A DNA stretch of 32,600 nt, from NCBI GenBank assembly GCA_018268935.1, contig JAFDVS010000103.1:11712-44311 (forward strand). Direction: 5' to 3'. Positions 1-7,945 of this stretch are shown piece by piece (position 1 is the stretch's first letter; the number at the start of each line of letters is the position of its first letter). The DNA is from Acidobacteriota bacterium (GTDB taxonomy: Bacteria; Acidobacteriota; Terriglobia; Bryobacterales; Bryobacteraceae). Made by a program: the position numbers and the translations under genes. The notes under the pieces were generated by a model. The model searched no databases, was not told the origin of the DNA, and was given only the letters and a program-made list of their open reading frames with translations.

Positions 1-126
1 CTCCGCCTCGCCGTCCGCTATCACATCCACTCGCAACCCCTCTGGGACTACACACCAGACGAACGCGGCCGCAAACAATCCCTCTACATATTGTTGGGAT
101 TCAGCTTCAAATCCGGCCGCCGATGA
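1..126 (+). CDS. C-terminal fragment of an unidentified protein, possibly an outer-membrane beta-barrel
   Basis: An open frame runs in from the left edge and ends at TGA 124-126, giving the last 41 residues of a protein whose start lies outside the window. The tail reads SLYILLGFSFKSGRR, an alternating hydrophobic/polar strand with aromatic residues, preceded by a charged turn. This would suit the final strand of an outer-membrane barrel, but other frames are also open here because of the high GC content. The family is not recognised. It converges with the CigR-like gene. Confidence 0.45.
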   Translation, partial: LRLAVRYHIHSQPLWDYTPDERGRKQSLYILLGFSFKSGRR

Positions 127-140
127 GCGCCAAAATGCTG

Positions 141-170
141 ATCCGCGTCCATCTGCGTTGATCTGTGGCC
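141..170. repeat. Three tandem 10-bp repeats between convergent genes
   Basis: Three consecutive decamers, ATCCGCGTCC, ATCTGCGTTG and ATCTGTGGCC, share the core ATCtGcG and lie in the 59-bp gap between two convergent genes. From memory, related intergenic strings built on ATCTGCGTT/ATCTGTGG occur in many copies in several environmental phyla. Their function is not known to me. The repetition is seen directly; the relationship to a dispersed family is recollection. Confidence 0.55.
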
Positions 171-185
171 CATTCCTCAAAGCTG

Positions 186-587
186 CTAGCGCCGCGAAAG
201 ATCAATAATATCCAGAATCACATTCGTCGCATCCTGAATCAGCAGCGCCCAAGTCCCCAACGTCGCCCGCCGACACCCCCCACACACCGGCCCCAGCCGC
301 CCATCCAGCTCCACCGGAAACGCCACCAGTTTCTTCTGCAATCCCGGCGGCAGCGTTCCCTTCTTCCGCAGCTGTTTCTCCAACCCCGGAGGCAAATCCC
401 CTCCGCGCTTCGCCAATCCCGGCGGCAATCCACTCCCCGCCGGATGAAAATAATCCAGAATCACCCGCGTATCCGCCGCACCAAAAACCGCCGAATACGA
501 CGCACCCTTTCCCTTGCCTTTCCCTTTCCCCTGCGCCAGCAGCGAAGCAGGCAACAACCAAAGCAGCTCCCGTTTACTCAGCATCAT
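186..587 (-). CDS. Small exported CigR/RcnB-like protein with three LPPGL repeats
   Basis: This is a 133-residue protein. A hydrophobic N-terminus (residues 8-19, ending in LLAQG) looks like a signal peptide and is followed by a (KG)4 run at 21-28. Three LPPGL motifs, each followed by a basic stretch, lie at 54-58, 65-69 and 79-83. The C-terminus ends in a hydrophobic segment (WALLIQDATNVILDIIDL). Repeated LPPGL-basic units before such a tail resemble periplasmic or inner-membrane proteins annotated CigR/RcnB-like; this is pattern recognition rather than an alignment. ATG 587 is chosen because GGAAGG lies 7 nt upstream; a TTG at 605 would lie inside the previous gene. The gene begins 2 nt after the aldehyde dehydrogenase stop, so it is probably the last gene of that operon. 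Its molecular role is unknown. Confidence 0.7.
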   Translation of the reverse strand: MMLSKRELLWLLPASLLAQGKGKGKGKGASYSAVFGAADTRVILDYFHPAGSGLPPGLAKRGGDLPPGLEKQLRKKGTLPPGLQKKLVAFPVELDGRLGPVCGGCRRATLGTWALLIQDATNVILDIIDLSRR

Positions 588-589
588 AA

Positions 590-2008
590 TCACACCTTCC
601 AGCAAATCAACTTCGGTTCCGTCATCTCTTCAATCGCATACTTCGGACCCTCGCGCCCCGTCCCACTCATCTTCACTCCGCCATACGGCATCTGATCCAC
701 CCGATACTGCGGAATCTCGTTAATCATGAACCCGCCCACATGCACCTTCCGCGCCGTCTGAAACGCCTTCTCAATATCCCGCGTATAAATCCCCGCCTGC
801 AGCCCATAATCCGACGCATTCACGCGAGCAACCGCCTCATCCAACGAGCCATACGAATTGATCCCCACCACCGGCCCAAACGCCTCCCGGCACATGATCT
901 GCGCACTATCCGGCACATCGCTCAGCACAGCCGGCTCCAGCGTCGCCCTCGTCCGCTTCCCGCCCGTCAACAACTTTGCGCCACGCTCCACTGCCTCGCC
1001 AATCCAGCTCTCCACACGCTCCGCCTCGCGCTCCGTAATCAACGAGCTGATATCCGTCGAGTTTTCGAGCGGATGGCCGAGACGAAGCTTCCGCGTCATC
1101 TCCACCACCCGCTCGAGGAATGGAGCCCTTACACTTTCATTGACGTAGATCCGCTGCACGCTGATACAAACTTGTCCAGAGTGTGCGAAACTCCCCGCCA
1201 CGCAGCGCGCCGCCGCCTCGTCCAGATTCGCGTCGCTCTCCACAATCACCGCCGAATTGTTCCCCAACTCCAGCGTCACCCGTTTCATCCCAGCCAGATT
1301 CCGCAGCCGTAACCCCACCTCCGGGCTCCCCGTAAACGTGATCATCGCGATGTCTTTGTGAAACACCAATTGTTCCCCAATCGACCCGCCCGGCCCCGTA
1401 ATCACATTCAACGCGCCCTTCGGCAATCCGCACTCCACAAACAGATCCGCCATCATCACCGCGCTGATCGGCGTTGTCGACGCAGGCTTGTGCACCACCG
1501 TATTCCCACCAGCCAGCGCCGGCCCGATCTTATGCATCGCCAGATTCACCGGAAAATTAAACGGAGTAATCGCCGCAATCACACCCACCGGCTCGCGCAC
1601 CGTCATTGCCCAATGCCCTTTGCCCGCCGGCGACGCATCCATCGGTACCACTTCTCCGTGCAACCGGTGTGCTTCCTCACTCGAAAACAGCAGCGTCAAC
1701 GCTGCCCGCTCCGCCTCCATCCGCGCTTCCTTGATCGGCTTCCCCGACTCCGAACTGATCGCCTGCGCGAACTCCGCCACACGGTCCATCAACATCTGAT
1801 ACGCCTTACGCAGCACCGTCGCCCGATCATGCAGCGTCATCTCGCGCATCAACGGTCCTGCAGCCTTCGCCGCCGCCACGGCCGCTTCCACCTGCGCCGA
1901 TTCCGCCTGAAAAATCGTCCCCACCGTGGACCCGTCAAACGGCAACTGCACATCCTGTGGATGCGCCGACCTTACGGGTTCACCCGCAATTCTCATCGGA
2001 TATTCCAT
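590..2008 (-). CDS. NAD(P)-dependent aldehyde dehydrogenase
   Basis: This 472-residue protein has the normal length of the aldehyde dehydrogenase superfamily, which oxidises aldehydes to carboxylates with NAD(P)+ in the cytoplasm. Visible family landmarks are TPFNFP with Asn151, VVHKPA with Lys174, FTGSPEVG (225-232), LELGNN with the general base Glu247, and SGQVC with the catalytic Cys281. The usual LELGG is LELGN here. The overall pattern resembles lactaldehyde/succinate-semialdehyde or GapN-type enzymes, but the substrate cannot be told from sequence. ATG 2008 is chosen; ATG 1996 (MRIAGEP) is a close alternative, and longer in-frame starts would run into the upstream gene. It lies 10 nt after the hydrolase stop and 2 nt before the CigR-like gene, so co-transcription is likely. 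Confidence 0.9.
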   Translation of the reverse strand: MEYPMRIAGEPVRSAHPQDVQLPFDGSTVGTIFQAESAQVEAAVAAAKAAGPLMREMTLHDRATVLRKAYQMLMDRVAEFAQAISSESGKPIKEARMEAERAALTLLFSSEEAHRLHGEVVPMDASPAGKGHWAMTVREPVGVIAAITPFNFPVNLAMHKIGPALAGGNTVVHKPASTTPISAVMMADLFVECGLPKGALNVITGPGGSIGEQLVFHKDIAMITFTGSPEVGLRLRNLAGMKRVTLELGNNSAVIVESDANLDEAAARCVAGSFAHSGQVCISVQRIYVNESVRAPFLERVVEMTRKLRLGHPLENSTDISSLITEREAERVESWIGEAVERGAKLLTGGKRTRATLEPAVLSDVPDSAQIMCREAFGPVVGINSYGSLDEAVARVNASDYGLQAGIYTRDIEKAFQTARKVHVGGFMINEIPQYRVDQMPYGGVKMSGTGREGPKYAIEEMTEPKLICWKV

Positions 2009-2018
2009 GACCGCTATG

Positions 2019-3008
2019 TTATCGCGGCTGCAGTGGACCGAACCCGTAATTCTCTTCCAGCACCCGCCCCGCCGCATCCACCACCACCGTGGCCACAAAC
2101 CGCGGCGACGTCGGATCCCCAAACCGCAGATCAATCACCTCCACCCGCGTCGCTCCCTCAGGCCGGTCCAGCGGAGTCGCCAGCCAGAATGCGTACTGCG
2201 CGAAACCCAGGAACCGCTGCACTGTCGAAGTGCGCCTCGCCGCCTCCAACGCCGCCGATGGCTGCGGCGGATAGTACACCGTCCCCGCCGTCGGATCATA
2301 CGGAAACAGCAGATTGATCCTCTGCATCGATACGCCATTCGACATCTCCACATACGTCACCCACTCAAACGGATTCCCGAAATGCGGAAACGCCGCCACC
2401 CGCTTCGCCGGAGCCCCAGCATACGTGTGCGAGTTCAACGTCTGCACCGCCCGTTCATGCAGCACGAACCGTGCCCCTTCATAAATCAGCAGCGTGCTCA
2501 GCGCGAAAATCGCCGCCCCACGCCCCGAACTCGGCTTGGCCCCAATCTCGGAACTCACCAGCTTCGATAGCAGTGGCCCCACCACCGCCAGCAGCAGCAC
2601 CGCCCAAATCCAAATATCCACCACATTGGTCACATCCAGATGCAGCCAATCCGAACGAAACGGCATCAGCATCCGGATCCCATACACATTCGACCAATCC
2701 ATCACAATGTGCGACAGCACCGCCAACCAGGCCACCAGCCAGGCTCCAAACCACGGCAGCCGCTTCCGCGCCACCGCCGCCACTAACCCAACCACACAAG
2801 CCGCCACCACCGGCGACGCCGCCAACGTGTGCGTCCACCCGCGATGCACGTCCAAATAATCCAGAGACGTTCCACCCAATCGCACCACGCCATCCGCGTC
2901 CGGAATGTTCGCCGCTAACATCGCAATCACCGATGCGTACGGACTCAGCCGGTTCAACCCCGCCCGCGACATCATCAACCCGGTCAGCGTGTGCGTCAGG
3001 TTGTCCAC
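2019..3008 (-). CDS. Membrane-bound metal-dependent hydrolase (YdjM/DUF457 family)
   Basis: This 329-residue membrane protein begins with MDNLTHTLTG, the hallmark start of the YdjM/DUF457 inner-membrane metal-dependent hydrolases. Candidate metal-site residues follow the family pattern: His6, Asp37/Asp39 (NIPDAD), His55/His60 (VHRGWTHTL) and His100/Asp104 (SHIVMDW). Hydrophobic segments lie near 63-80, 85-102 and 128-150, with another around 165-178; the C-terminal ~140 residues are soluble and probably extracytoplasmic. The natural substrate of this family is unknown to me. The start overlaps the end of the upstream lipid-kinase gene by 13 nt, indicating translational coupling. Its place beside a lipid kinase suggests a membrane-lipid role, which is inference. 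Confidence 0.85.
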   Translation of the reverse strand: MDNLTHTLTGLMMSRAGLNRLSPYASVIAMLAANIPDADGVVRLGGTSLDYLDVHRGWTHTLAASPVVAACVVGLVAAVARKRLPWFGAWLVAWLAVLSHIVMDWSNVYGIRMLMPFRSDWLHLDVTNVVDIWIWAVLLLAVVGPLLSKLVSSEIGAKPSSGRGAAIFALSTLLIYEGARFVLHERAVQTLNSHTYAGAPAKRVAAFPHFGNPFEWVTYVEMSNGVSMQRINLLFPYDPTAGTVYYPPQPSAALEAARRTSTVQRFLGFAQYAFWLATPLDRPEGATRVEVIDLRFGDPTSPRFVATVVVDAAGRVLEENYGFGPLQPR

Positions 3009-3877
3009 CGCGCCCGCTCCTTCTCTAGAAACTTCGCCGGCAGCAAAAGCGTCAACGAATCCGGCACCACTTCCAGCGAAGCGGGCAATGTCCCCGCCTC
3101 CTCCCCATCCAACTGCAAGTGCACCTTGCTCCCATTCACCGGATCCAGCGCCAGCCGCGTCACATTCGTCGCTGTCACGCCCTTCAGCCGCGCCGCATTC
3201 CTTAGCGCCACGCCAGTCAAGTACTTCAAATACCGCAGCGGATTGCTTCCCTCAAACAAATACAATCCAAAATGTGGCGAAAGCAGACTCGCGTTCAGCG
3301 CGATCTCCAGGTCGCCGCCGTAGTTCCGCACCAGGCTCGCCAGCGCGAAGCTGCACCGATGAGTCGATTGCGGCAGTGTCGCATCCAACTCCACCAGCCG
3401 CCGCGCAATCGACTGGAACCCCGCAATCCAATACGCGCCTTTCCCCAACCGCCGCTTCATTCCCGGATCGATGTACGCCACGATATGCGCATCCAATCCC
3501 GCTCCGGCCATGCACACAAAATGCCGCCGCACCGTTCCATCCGCATTCCTGACCAACCCCGTCGCCACCCTCGCCGCCTGCATCTCTCCCAACACCGCCG
3601 CGGCCTTCGGCGGTGACGTCGGAATCCCCGTCTCCATCGCCAGCACATTCGCCGTTCCCGCGGGCAGCACCCCCAGCGGCACCTGCGACCCGATCATCCC
3701 ATTCAAAACCTCGTTGATCGTGCCATCGCCGCCCGCCGCCAGAACCAGCTTCGCCTCGCCATCCACCGCTGCACGGGCAATCGACGTCGCATCCCCCGGC
3801 CCCGCCGTCGGCCGAGCCTCCACGTCATGCCCGCACTCCGCCAGCACGCGCACAGCATCGGCAATCAATCCAGGCAT
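2996..3877 (-). CDS. Diacylglycerol/lipid kinase-family protein (first ATG; true start probably upstream)
   Basis: The ATG-initiated product has 293 residues and contains the DAGK catalytic signature GGDGTINEV (GGDGT at 49-53), followed by GVLPAGTANVLA, a core shared by YegS, DgkB and related lipid kinases that phosphorylate a lipid hydroxyl using ATP. The C-terminal beta-sandwich domain seems complete. The conserved N-terminal strand of this family is encoded upstream of the ATG, in frame: residues ILIYNPNAGKLRR precede it, and the frame stays open back to TAG 3956-3958. No ATG, GTG or TTG occurs in that interval; only ATT and ATC codons (3916, 3910, 3937, 3949) could initiate. The annotated ATG therefore probably truncates the protein. 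It is the first gene of a four-gene minus operon, divergent from ligA. Confidence 0.85.
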   Translation of the reverse strand: MPGLIADAVRVLAECGHDVEARPTAGPGDATSIARAAVDGEAKLVLAAGGDGTINEVLNGMIGSQVPLGVLPAGTANVLAMETGIPTSPPKAAAVLGEMQAARVATGLVRNADGTVRRHFVCMAGAGLDAHIVAYIDPGMKRRLGKGAYWIAGFQSIARRLVELDATLPQSTHRCSFALASLVRNYGGDLEIALNASLLSPHFGLYLFEGSNPLRYLKYLTGVALRNAARLKGVTATNVTRLALDPVNGSKVHLQLDGEEAGTLPASLEVVPDSLTLLLPAKFLEKERARWTT

Positions 3878-3978
3878 GCGCCGGAGCTTGCCCGCATTCG
3901 GGTTGTAAATGAGAATACCGTCTTGATAACGAGGGATGGCTGCTTCGATCCTCTGCTACTTGCCATAATAAAACGTTC

Positions 3979-5967
3979 ATGGGGCAACACGTTCAAGAGA
4001 AAATCGCCGCGCTGCGGGATGAACTCCGCAAACACGAATACCTCTACTACGTCCTCGACAAGCCCGAGATCTCCGACCTCGAATATGATGCCATGATGCG
4101 CGAGCTTCAGGCGCTCGAAGCCGCGCATCCCGAGTTCCTCACGCTCGATTCCCCCACTCAACGCGTCGGCGGCAAGCCCCGCGAAGGCTTCGTCAAAGTG
4201 CGGCACAGCTCCGCCATGCTCAGCCTTGACAACGCCCTCAACGAAGCCGAACTCCGTGACTTCGATCGCCGCGTCCGCGACCTCCTCAACGGCGAGCCCT
4301 TCCAGTACGTTGCCGAAGTGAAGCTGGATGGCCTCTCCATGGCCGCCCGTTTTGAAGAGGGTCAGTTTCGTCTCGCCGTCACCCGAGGCGATGGAGCCGA
4401 AGGTGAAGACGTCACGGACAATGCCCGCACCATCCGCACGCTTCCGCTCAAAGTCCCCACCCACCTGCCCCGCTTCGAAGTCCGCGGCGAAGTCGTCATG
4501 CTGCAAAAACACTTCGCTCAACTCAACGAAGAGCGCGAACGCCAGGGCCTGCCCCGCTACGTCAACCCCCGCAACTCCGCCGCCGGAAGCCTCCGCGTCC
4601 TTGAGCCCTCCATCACCGCCGCACGCAAACTCGAATTCTTCGCCTACCTCCTCCTCGTCGACGGCAGACCCGCCTACGACAGCCATTGGGAATCCCTCCA
4701 GGCGCTCCAACAAATGGGCTTCAAGGTCAACCCCAATAACAAGCGAGTCAACGACGTCGATGCACTCTACGCCTTCTGCCAGAAAATCGAAACCCGCCGT
4801 GACGATCTCGGCTACGAGATCGACGGCGTCGTCGCCAAAGTCGATTCCATCCCCCAACAAGAACGCCTCGGCTGGACCGCCAAAGCCCCACGCTGGGCCA
4901 TCGCCTTCAAATTCCCCGCCCGCCAGGAAGAGACTGTCGTCGAAAACATCATCGTGCAAGTCGGCCGCACCGGCGCACTCACGCCTGTCGCAAAACTCAA
5001 GCCCGTCTTCGTCAGCGGAGTCACCGTCTCCAACGCCACCCTCCACAACGAGGACGAAATTCAGCGCCTCGACGTCCAAATCGGCGACACCGTCTTAATC
5101 GAGCGCTCCGGCGACGTCATCCCCAAAGTCGTCAAAGTCGTCCGCCAAGGCATCGACCGCCGCAAATTCGAGATGCCGAAGCAATGTCCGGAATGCGGCA
5201 GCGACGTTGTCCGCGCTGAAGGCGAGGCTGCCAGCCGTTGCCTCAACAGCAATTGCCCGGCGCGTCTCAAAGAGTCCGTACTCCACTTCGCCGCGCGAGG
5301 CGTCATGGACATCGACGGCATGGGCGACGTGCTCGTCGATCAACTCGTCGATCGTGGCCTCGTCAAGAACATCGCCGACCTCTACGACCTCACCCTCGAA
5401 CAATTCCTCACACTCGAGCGCATGGGCGAAAAGTCCGCCACCAAAATTCGAGACAACATCGACCGCTCCCGCCAACAGCCGCTCCCACGCGTCCTCAACG
5501 GGCTCGGCATCCCATTCGTCGGCGAGCGCACCGCGCAAATCCTCGCCGACACCTTCGGCGATCTCGACCGCATCGCCACCGCCGACGCCGACACCCTGCA
5601 ATCAGCCAACGAAGTCGGCCCCAAAGTCGCCGAAAGCATCCGCCGCTTCTTCGCCGAAGAGCACAACCAAGCCCTGGTCGAACGCCTGCGCACAGCGCGG
5701 CTCACCTTCACCCACGAGGCGAAACGCATCGAAGGCGGCCCCCTCGCAGGCAAAGTCTTCGTCATCACCGGAACCCTTCCGTCGCTCTCCCGCGACGAAG
5801 CCAAAGCGAAAATCGAAGCCGCCGGCGGCAAAGTCACCGATTCCGTCAGCAAGAAAACAACCTATCTCGTCGCGGGTGAGGCCGCCGGCTCCAAGCTCAC
5901 CAAAGCCCAGCAACTCGGCATCCCCGTGCTCGATCAGCAAGCTCTACTCGATCTCATAGGACAATAA
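3979..5967 (+). CDS. ligA: NAD+-dependent DNA ligase
   Basis: This 662-residue protein matches the usual LigA length (about 670). It seals nicks in replication and repair using NAD+. Order of domains: Ia domain with the NAD-binding YxxxDxPxxxDxxYD-type motif (about 21-37); adenylation domain with the AMP-accepting lysine in VAEVKLDGLS (Lys115) and EVRGEV further on; OB fold; four-Cys zinc finger at about 403-428 (CPECG ... CLNSNC); helix-hairpin-helix region (about 430-585); and a C-terminal BRCT domain beginning at GPLAGKVFVITG (about 588-662). Codons are overwhelmingly C-ending. No strong ribosome-binding site precedes the ATG; the motif order fits this start. The DedA-like gene follows 6 nt after the stop. 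Confidence 0.98.
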   Translation: MGQHVQEKIAALRDELRKHEYLYYVLDKPEISDLEYDAMMRELQALEAAHPEFLTLDSPTQRVGGKPREGFVKVRHSSAMLSLDNALNEAELRDFDRRVRDLLNGEPFQYVAEVKLDGLSMAARFEEGQFRLAVTRGDGAEGEDVTDNARTIRTLPLKVPTHLPRFEVRGEVVMLQKHFAQLNEERERQGLPRYVNPRNSAAGSLRVLEPSITAARKLEFFAYLLLVDGRPAYDSHWESLQALQQMGFKVNPNNKRVNDVDALYAFCQKIETRRDDLGYEIDGVVAKVDSIPQQERLGWTAKAPRWAIAFKFPARQEETVVENIIVQVGRTGALTPVAKLKPVFVSGVTVSNATLHNEDEIQRLDVQIGDTVLIERSGDVIPKVVKVVRQGIDRRKFEMPKQCPECGSDVVRAEGEAASRCLNSNCPARLKESVLHFAARGVMDIDGMGDVLVDQLVDRGLVKNIADLYDLTLEQFLTLERMGEKSATKIRDNIDRSRQQPLPRVLNGLGIPFVGERTAQILADTFGDLDRIATADADTLQSANEVGPKVAESIRRFFAEEHNQALVERLRTARLTFTHEAKRIEGGPLAGKVFVITGTLPSLSRDEAKAKIEAAGGKVTDSVSKKTTYLVAGEAAGSKLTKAQQLGIPVLDQQALLDLIGQ

Positions 5968-5973
5968 AAGAGA

Positions 5974-6555
5974 TTGAAGAAGCTCGCTGCCATCCTGACC
6001 TCCTGGGGAGCCCCCGGCCTGTTCCTACTTGCGATCCTCGACTCCGCCGGTGTCCCTCTCCCCGCCGCCGTCGACGCCCTACTTGTCGCCACCGCCATCA
6101 TCAATCCCGGCGCGGCCTACCTGTCTGCCCTCTTCGCCGTCGTCGGCTCCGCAATGGGCAGCCTCTTCCTCTTCTACATCGCCCAGAAAGGCGGCCAGGC
6201 TTATCTCAATCGCGTCACAGCCACCGAGGGCGGCTCGAAGTTCCGCGTCTGGTTCCAAACCTACGGCCTCATCACCGTCTTCGTTCCCGCGCTGCTCCCC
6301 ATCCCTCTGCCCCTCAAAGTATTCGTCGTCTCCGCCGGTGCCCTCGGAGTCTCCCCTGTCAAATACATGATCGTCGTCCTCGCCGCCCGCATCCCCCGCT
6401 ACTTCGGACTCGCCTGGCTCGGCACCCAGTTAGGCCACGAAACAATGCCCTGGATCAAGTCGCACGTCTGGCACTTGCTGCTCTTCGCCTTATTCCTTGC
6501 CCTCACCCTCTTCTACGCCGTCAAGCGAGTATCTCGCGAATCACCGAGCCACTGA
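5974..6555 (+). CDS. DedA/VTT-family membrane protein
   Basis: This 193-residue polytopic membrane protein starts at TTG 5974, 6 nt after the ligA stop. It contains the VTT/DedA pattern: GLFLLAILDSAGVPLPAAVDALL near the N-terminus, a glycine-rich central turn (GSAMGSLFLFYIAQKGG), the helix with PALLPIPLPLKVFVVSAGALG, and a final helix before the basic C-terminus. DedA proteins are inner-membrane proteins implicated in lipid flipping and proton-motive-force-linked transport; the substrate here is undetermined. Co-transcription with ligA seems positional only. The last 35 nt overlap, on the opposite strand, the 3' end of the DUF1501 gene. Confidence 0.85.
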   Translation: MKKLAAILTSWGAPGLFLLAILDSAGVPLPAAVDALLVATAIINPGAAYLSALFAVVGSAMGSLFLFYIAQKGGQAYLNRVTATEGGSKFRVWFQTYGLITVFVPALLPIPLPLKVFVVSAGALGVSPVKYMIVVLAARIPRYFGLAWLGTQLGHETMPWIKSHVWHLLLFALFLALTLFYAVKRVSRESPSH

Positions 6556-7945
6556 CATCTGTCAGCCGCATATTCCGCCCGTTGTAGAAGTACGTCAGCT
6601 TCTCGTGATCGAAGCCCAGCAGATGCAGAATCGTCGCGTGCAAATCCGGAATCGACTTCCCGTTGCTCGCCACCTTGTACCCAAACTCATCTGACTCGCC
6701 AACGCGCGTGCCACCTTTGACTCCGCCGCCCGCCATCCACACCGTAAACACATGCGGATTATGATCACGCCCGCTCATCCGCTGCGAAATCGGCATCCGC
6801 CCAAACTCGCCATGCCAGATAATCAACGTCGAATCCAGCAGCCCGCGCGACTTCAGATCCCGAATCAGCCCGGCAATCGGCCCGTCGGTCTCCGCCGCGT
6901 GCATCCCGTGGTTCTCCACAATGTCCCAGTGCGCATCCCAACTCGTCTGAAAATTCCCGCCGCCGGAATACAACTGCACCATCCGAACCCCGCGCTCCAC
7001 CAGCCGCCGCGCCATCAAGCACTGCCGCCCGAAATACTCCGTCGTCTTATCTTCCAACCCGTACAGCTTCTTCGTCGCATCCGTCTCTTTATTCAAATCC
7101 ACTGCTTCCAGAGCATGTGTCTGCATCCGGAACGCCAGCTCATACGTCGCAATTCGCGCCGACAACTCCGTATCCTCGGGATTCTTCTTCGCATGCTCCG
7201 CATTCAGCCGTCCCAGCAGATCCAGCCATCGCCGTTGCCGCTCCGGCGACATATCGTTGCCCGGCTTCAAATCCACAATCGGATCGCCCGTCGATCGGAA
7301 CTGCGTCCCCTGATACGCCGCGGGCATATATCCATTCGACCAGTTCGGAGCCCCACCAATCGGCCCGCCCCGCGGATCCGTGAACACCACATACGCCGGC
7401 AGCGATTGATTCTCCGTCCCCAAACCATAGGTCACCCATGAGCCCATGCTCGGATGCCCCGGCAAAATATGCCCCGTATTCATCTGGAACAACGCCGGCC
7501 CGTGGTCGTTGCTCAGCGCATACATCGACTTCACAAACGCGATGTCATCCACCAACTCCCCAACCTTCGGGAACAGGTCCGATACATCCATCCCGCTCTG
7601 CCCGTACTTCTTGAAGCCCCATGGCGACGGCATCAATCCGCCCGGGTTGCCCTGCGACACCACCACCTGGCCCTTGCCCGCCATCGCTTCGCCCCGCCGC
7701 CGGTACAGCTCCGGCTTCGGATCGAACGTGTCCATCTGGCTCACCCCGCCGTAGCAGAAGATCGAAATAACGGCCTTCGCTTTGCCCGCGAAATGCGGCT
7801 TGCGCGCTGCCAGCGGATTCACCGCCTCGCCCGTCGTCGCCGCCTGAGCCTGCTCCCGCGCCAGCAAATCCGCCAGTGCCAGGCTGCCGATTCCGCCCCC
7901 GGCCTGCATCAAAAATTCGCGTCTCGAAAGAAATCGTTGCTTCAT
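6521..7945 (-). CDS. Tat-exported DUF1501 protein
   Basis: This 474-residue protein starts with a twin-arginine signal (SRREFLMQAG at residues 7-16, then a Gly/Ala/Leu-rich core ending near AQAA). The body is the DUF1501 fold, related to alkaline phosphatase/sulfatase: ISIFCYGGVSQMDTFDPKP near the N-terminus, HGPALFQMNTGH, and the C-terminal DSTLIIWHGEFGRMP followed by GRDHNPHVFTVWMAGGG. These His/Asp/Glu-rich blocks probably bind metal. In Planctomycetes and Acidobacteria this family is habitually encoded next to a DUF1549/DUF1553 heme protein, as here, where the starts and stops overlap by 4 nt. The biochemical function of the pair is not established to my knowledge. Confidence 0.92.
   Translation of the reverse strand: MKQRFLSRREFLMQAGGGIGSLALADLLAREQAQAATTGEAVNPLAARKPHFAGKAKAVISIFCYGGVSQMDTFDPKPELYRRRGEAMAGKGQVVVSQGNPGGLMPSPWGFKKYGQSGMDVSDLFPKVGELVDDIAFVKSMYALSNDHGPALFQMNTGHILPGHPSMGSWVTYGLGTENQSLPAYVVFTDPRGGPIGGAPNWSNGYMPAAYQGTQFRSTGDPIVDLKPGNDMSPERQRRWLDLLGRLNAEHAKKNPEDTELSARIATYELAFRMQTHALEAVDLNKETDATKKLYGLEDKTTEYFGRQCLMARRLVERGVRMVQLYSGGGNFQTSWDAHWDIVENHGMHAAETDGPIAGLIRDLKSRGLLDSTLIIWHGEFGRMPISQRMSGRDHNPHVFTVWMAGGGVKGGTRVGESDEFGYKVASNGKSIPDLHATILHLLGFDHEKLTYFYNGRNMRLTDVSGSVIREILA

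Noticed and set aside
3865..5079. A 404-codon open frame on the minus strand opposite ligA
   Set aside because: It is acidic/Gly/Val-rich with no domain pattern, lies wholly opposite a clear ligA reading frame, and arises from C-ending codons in GC-rich DNA.
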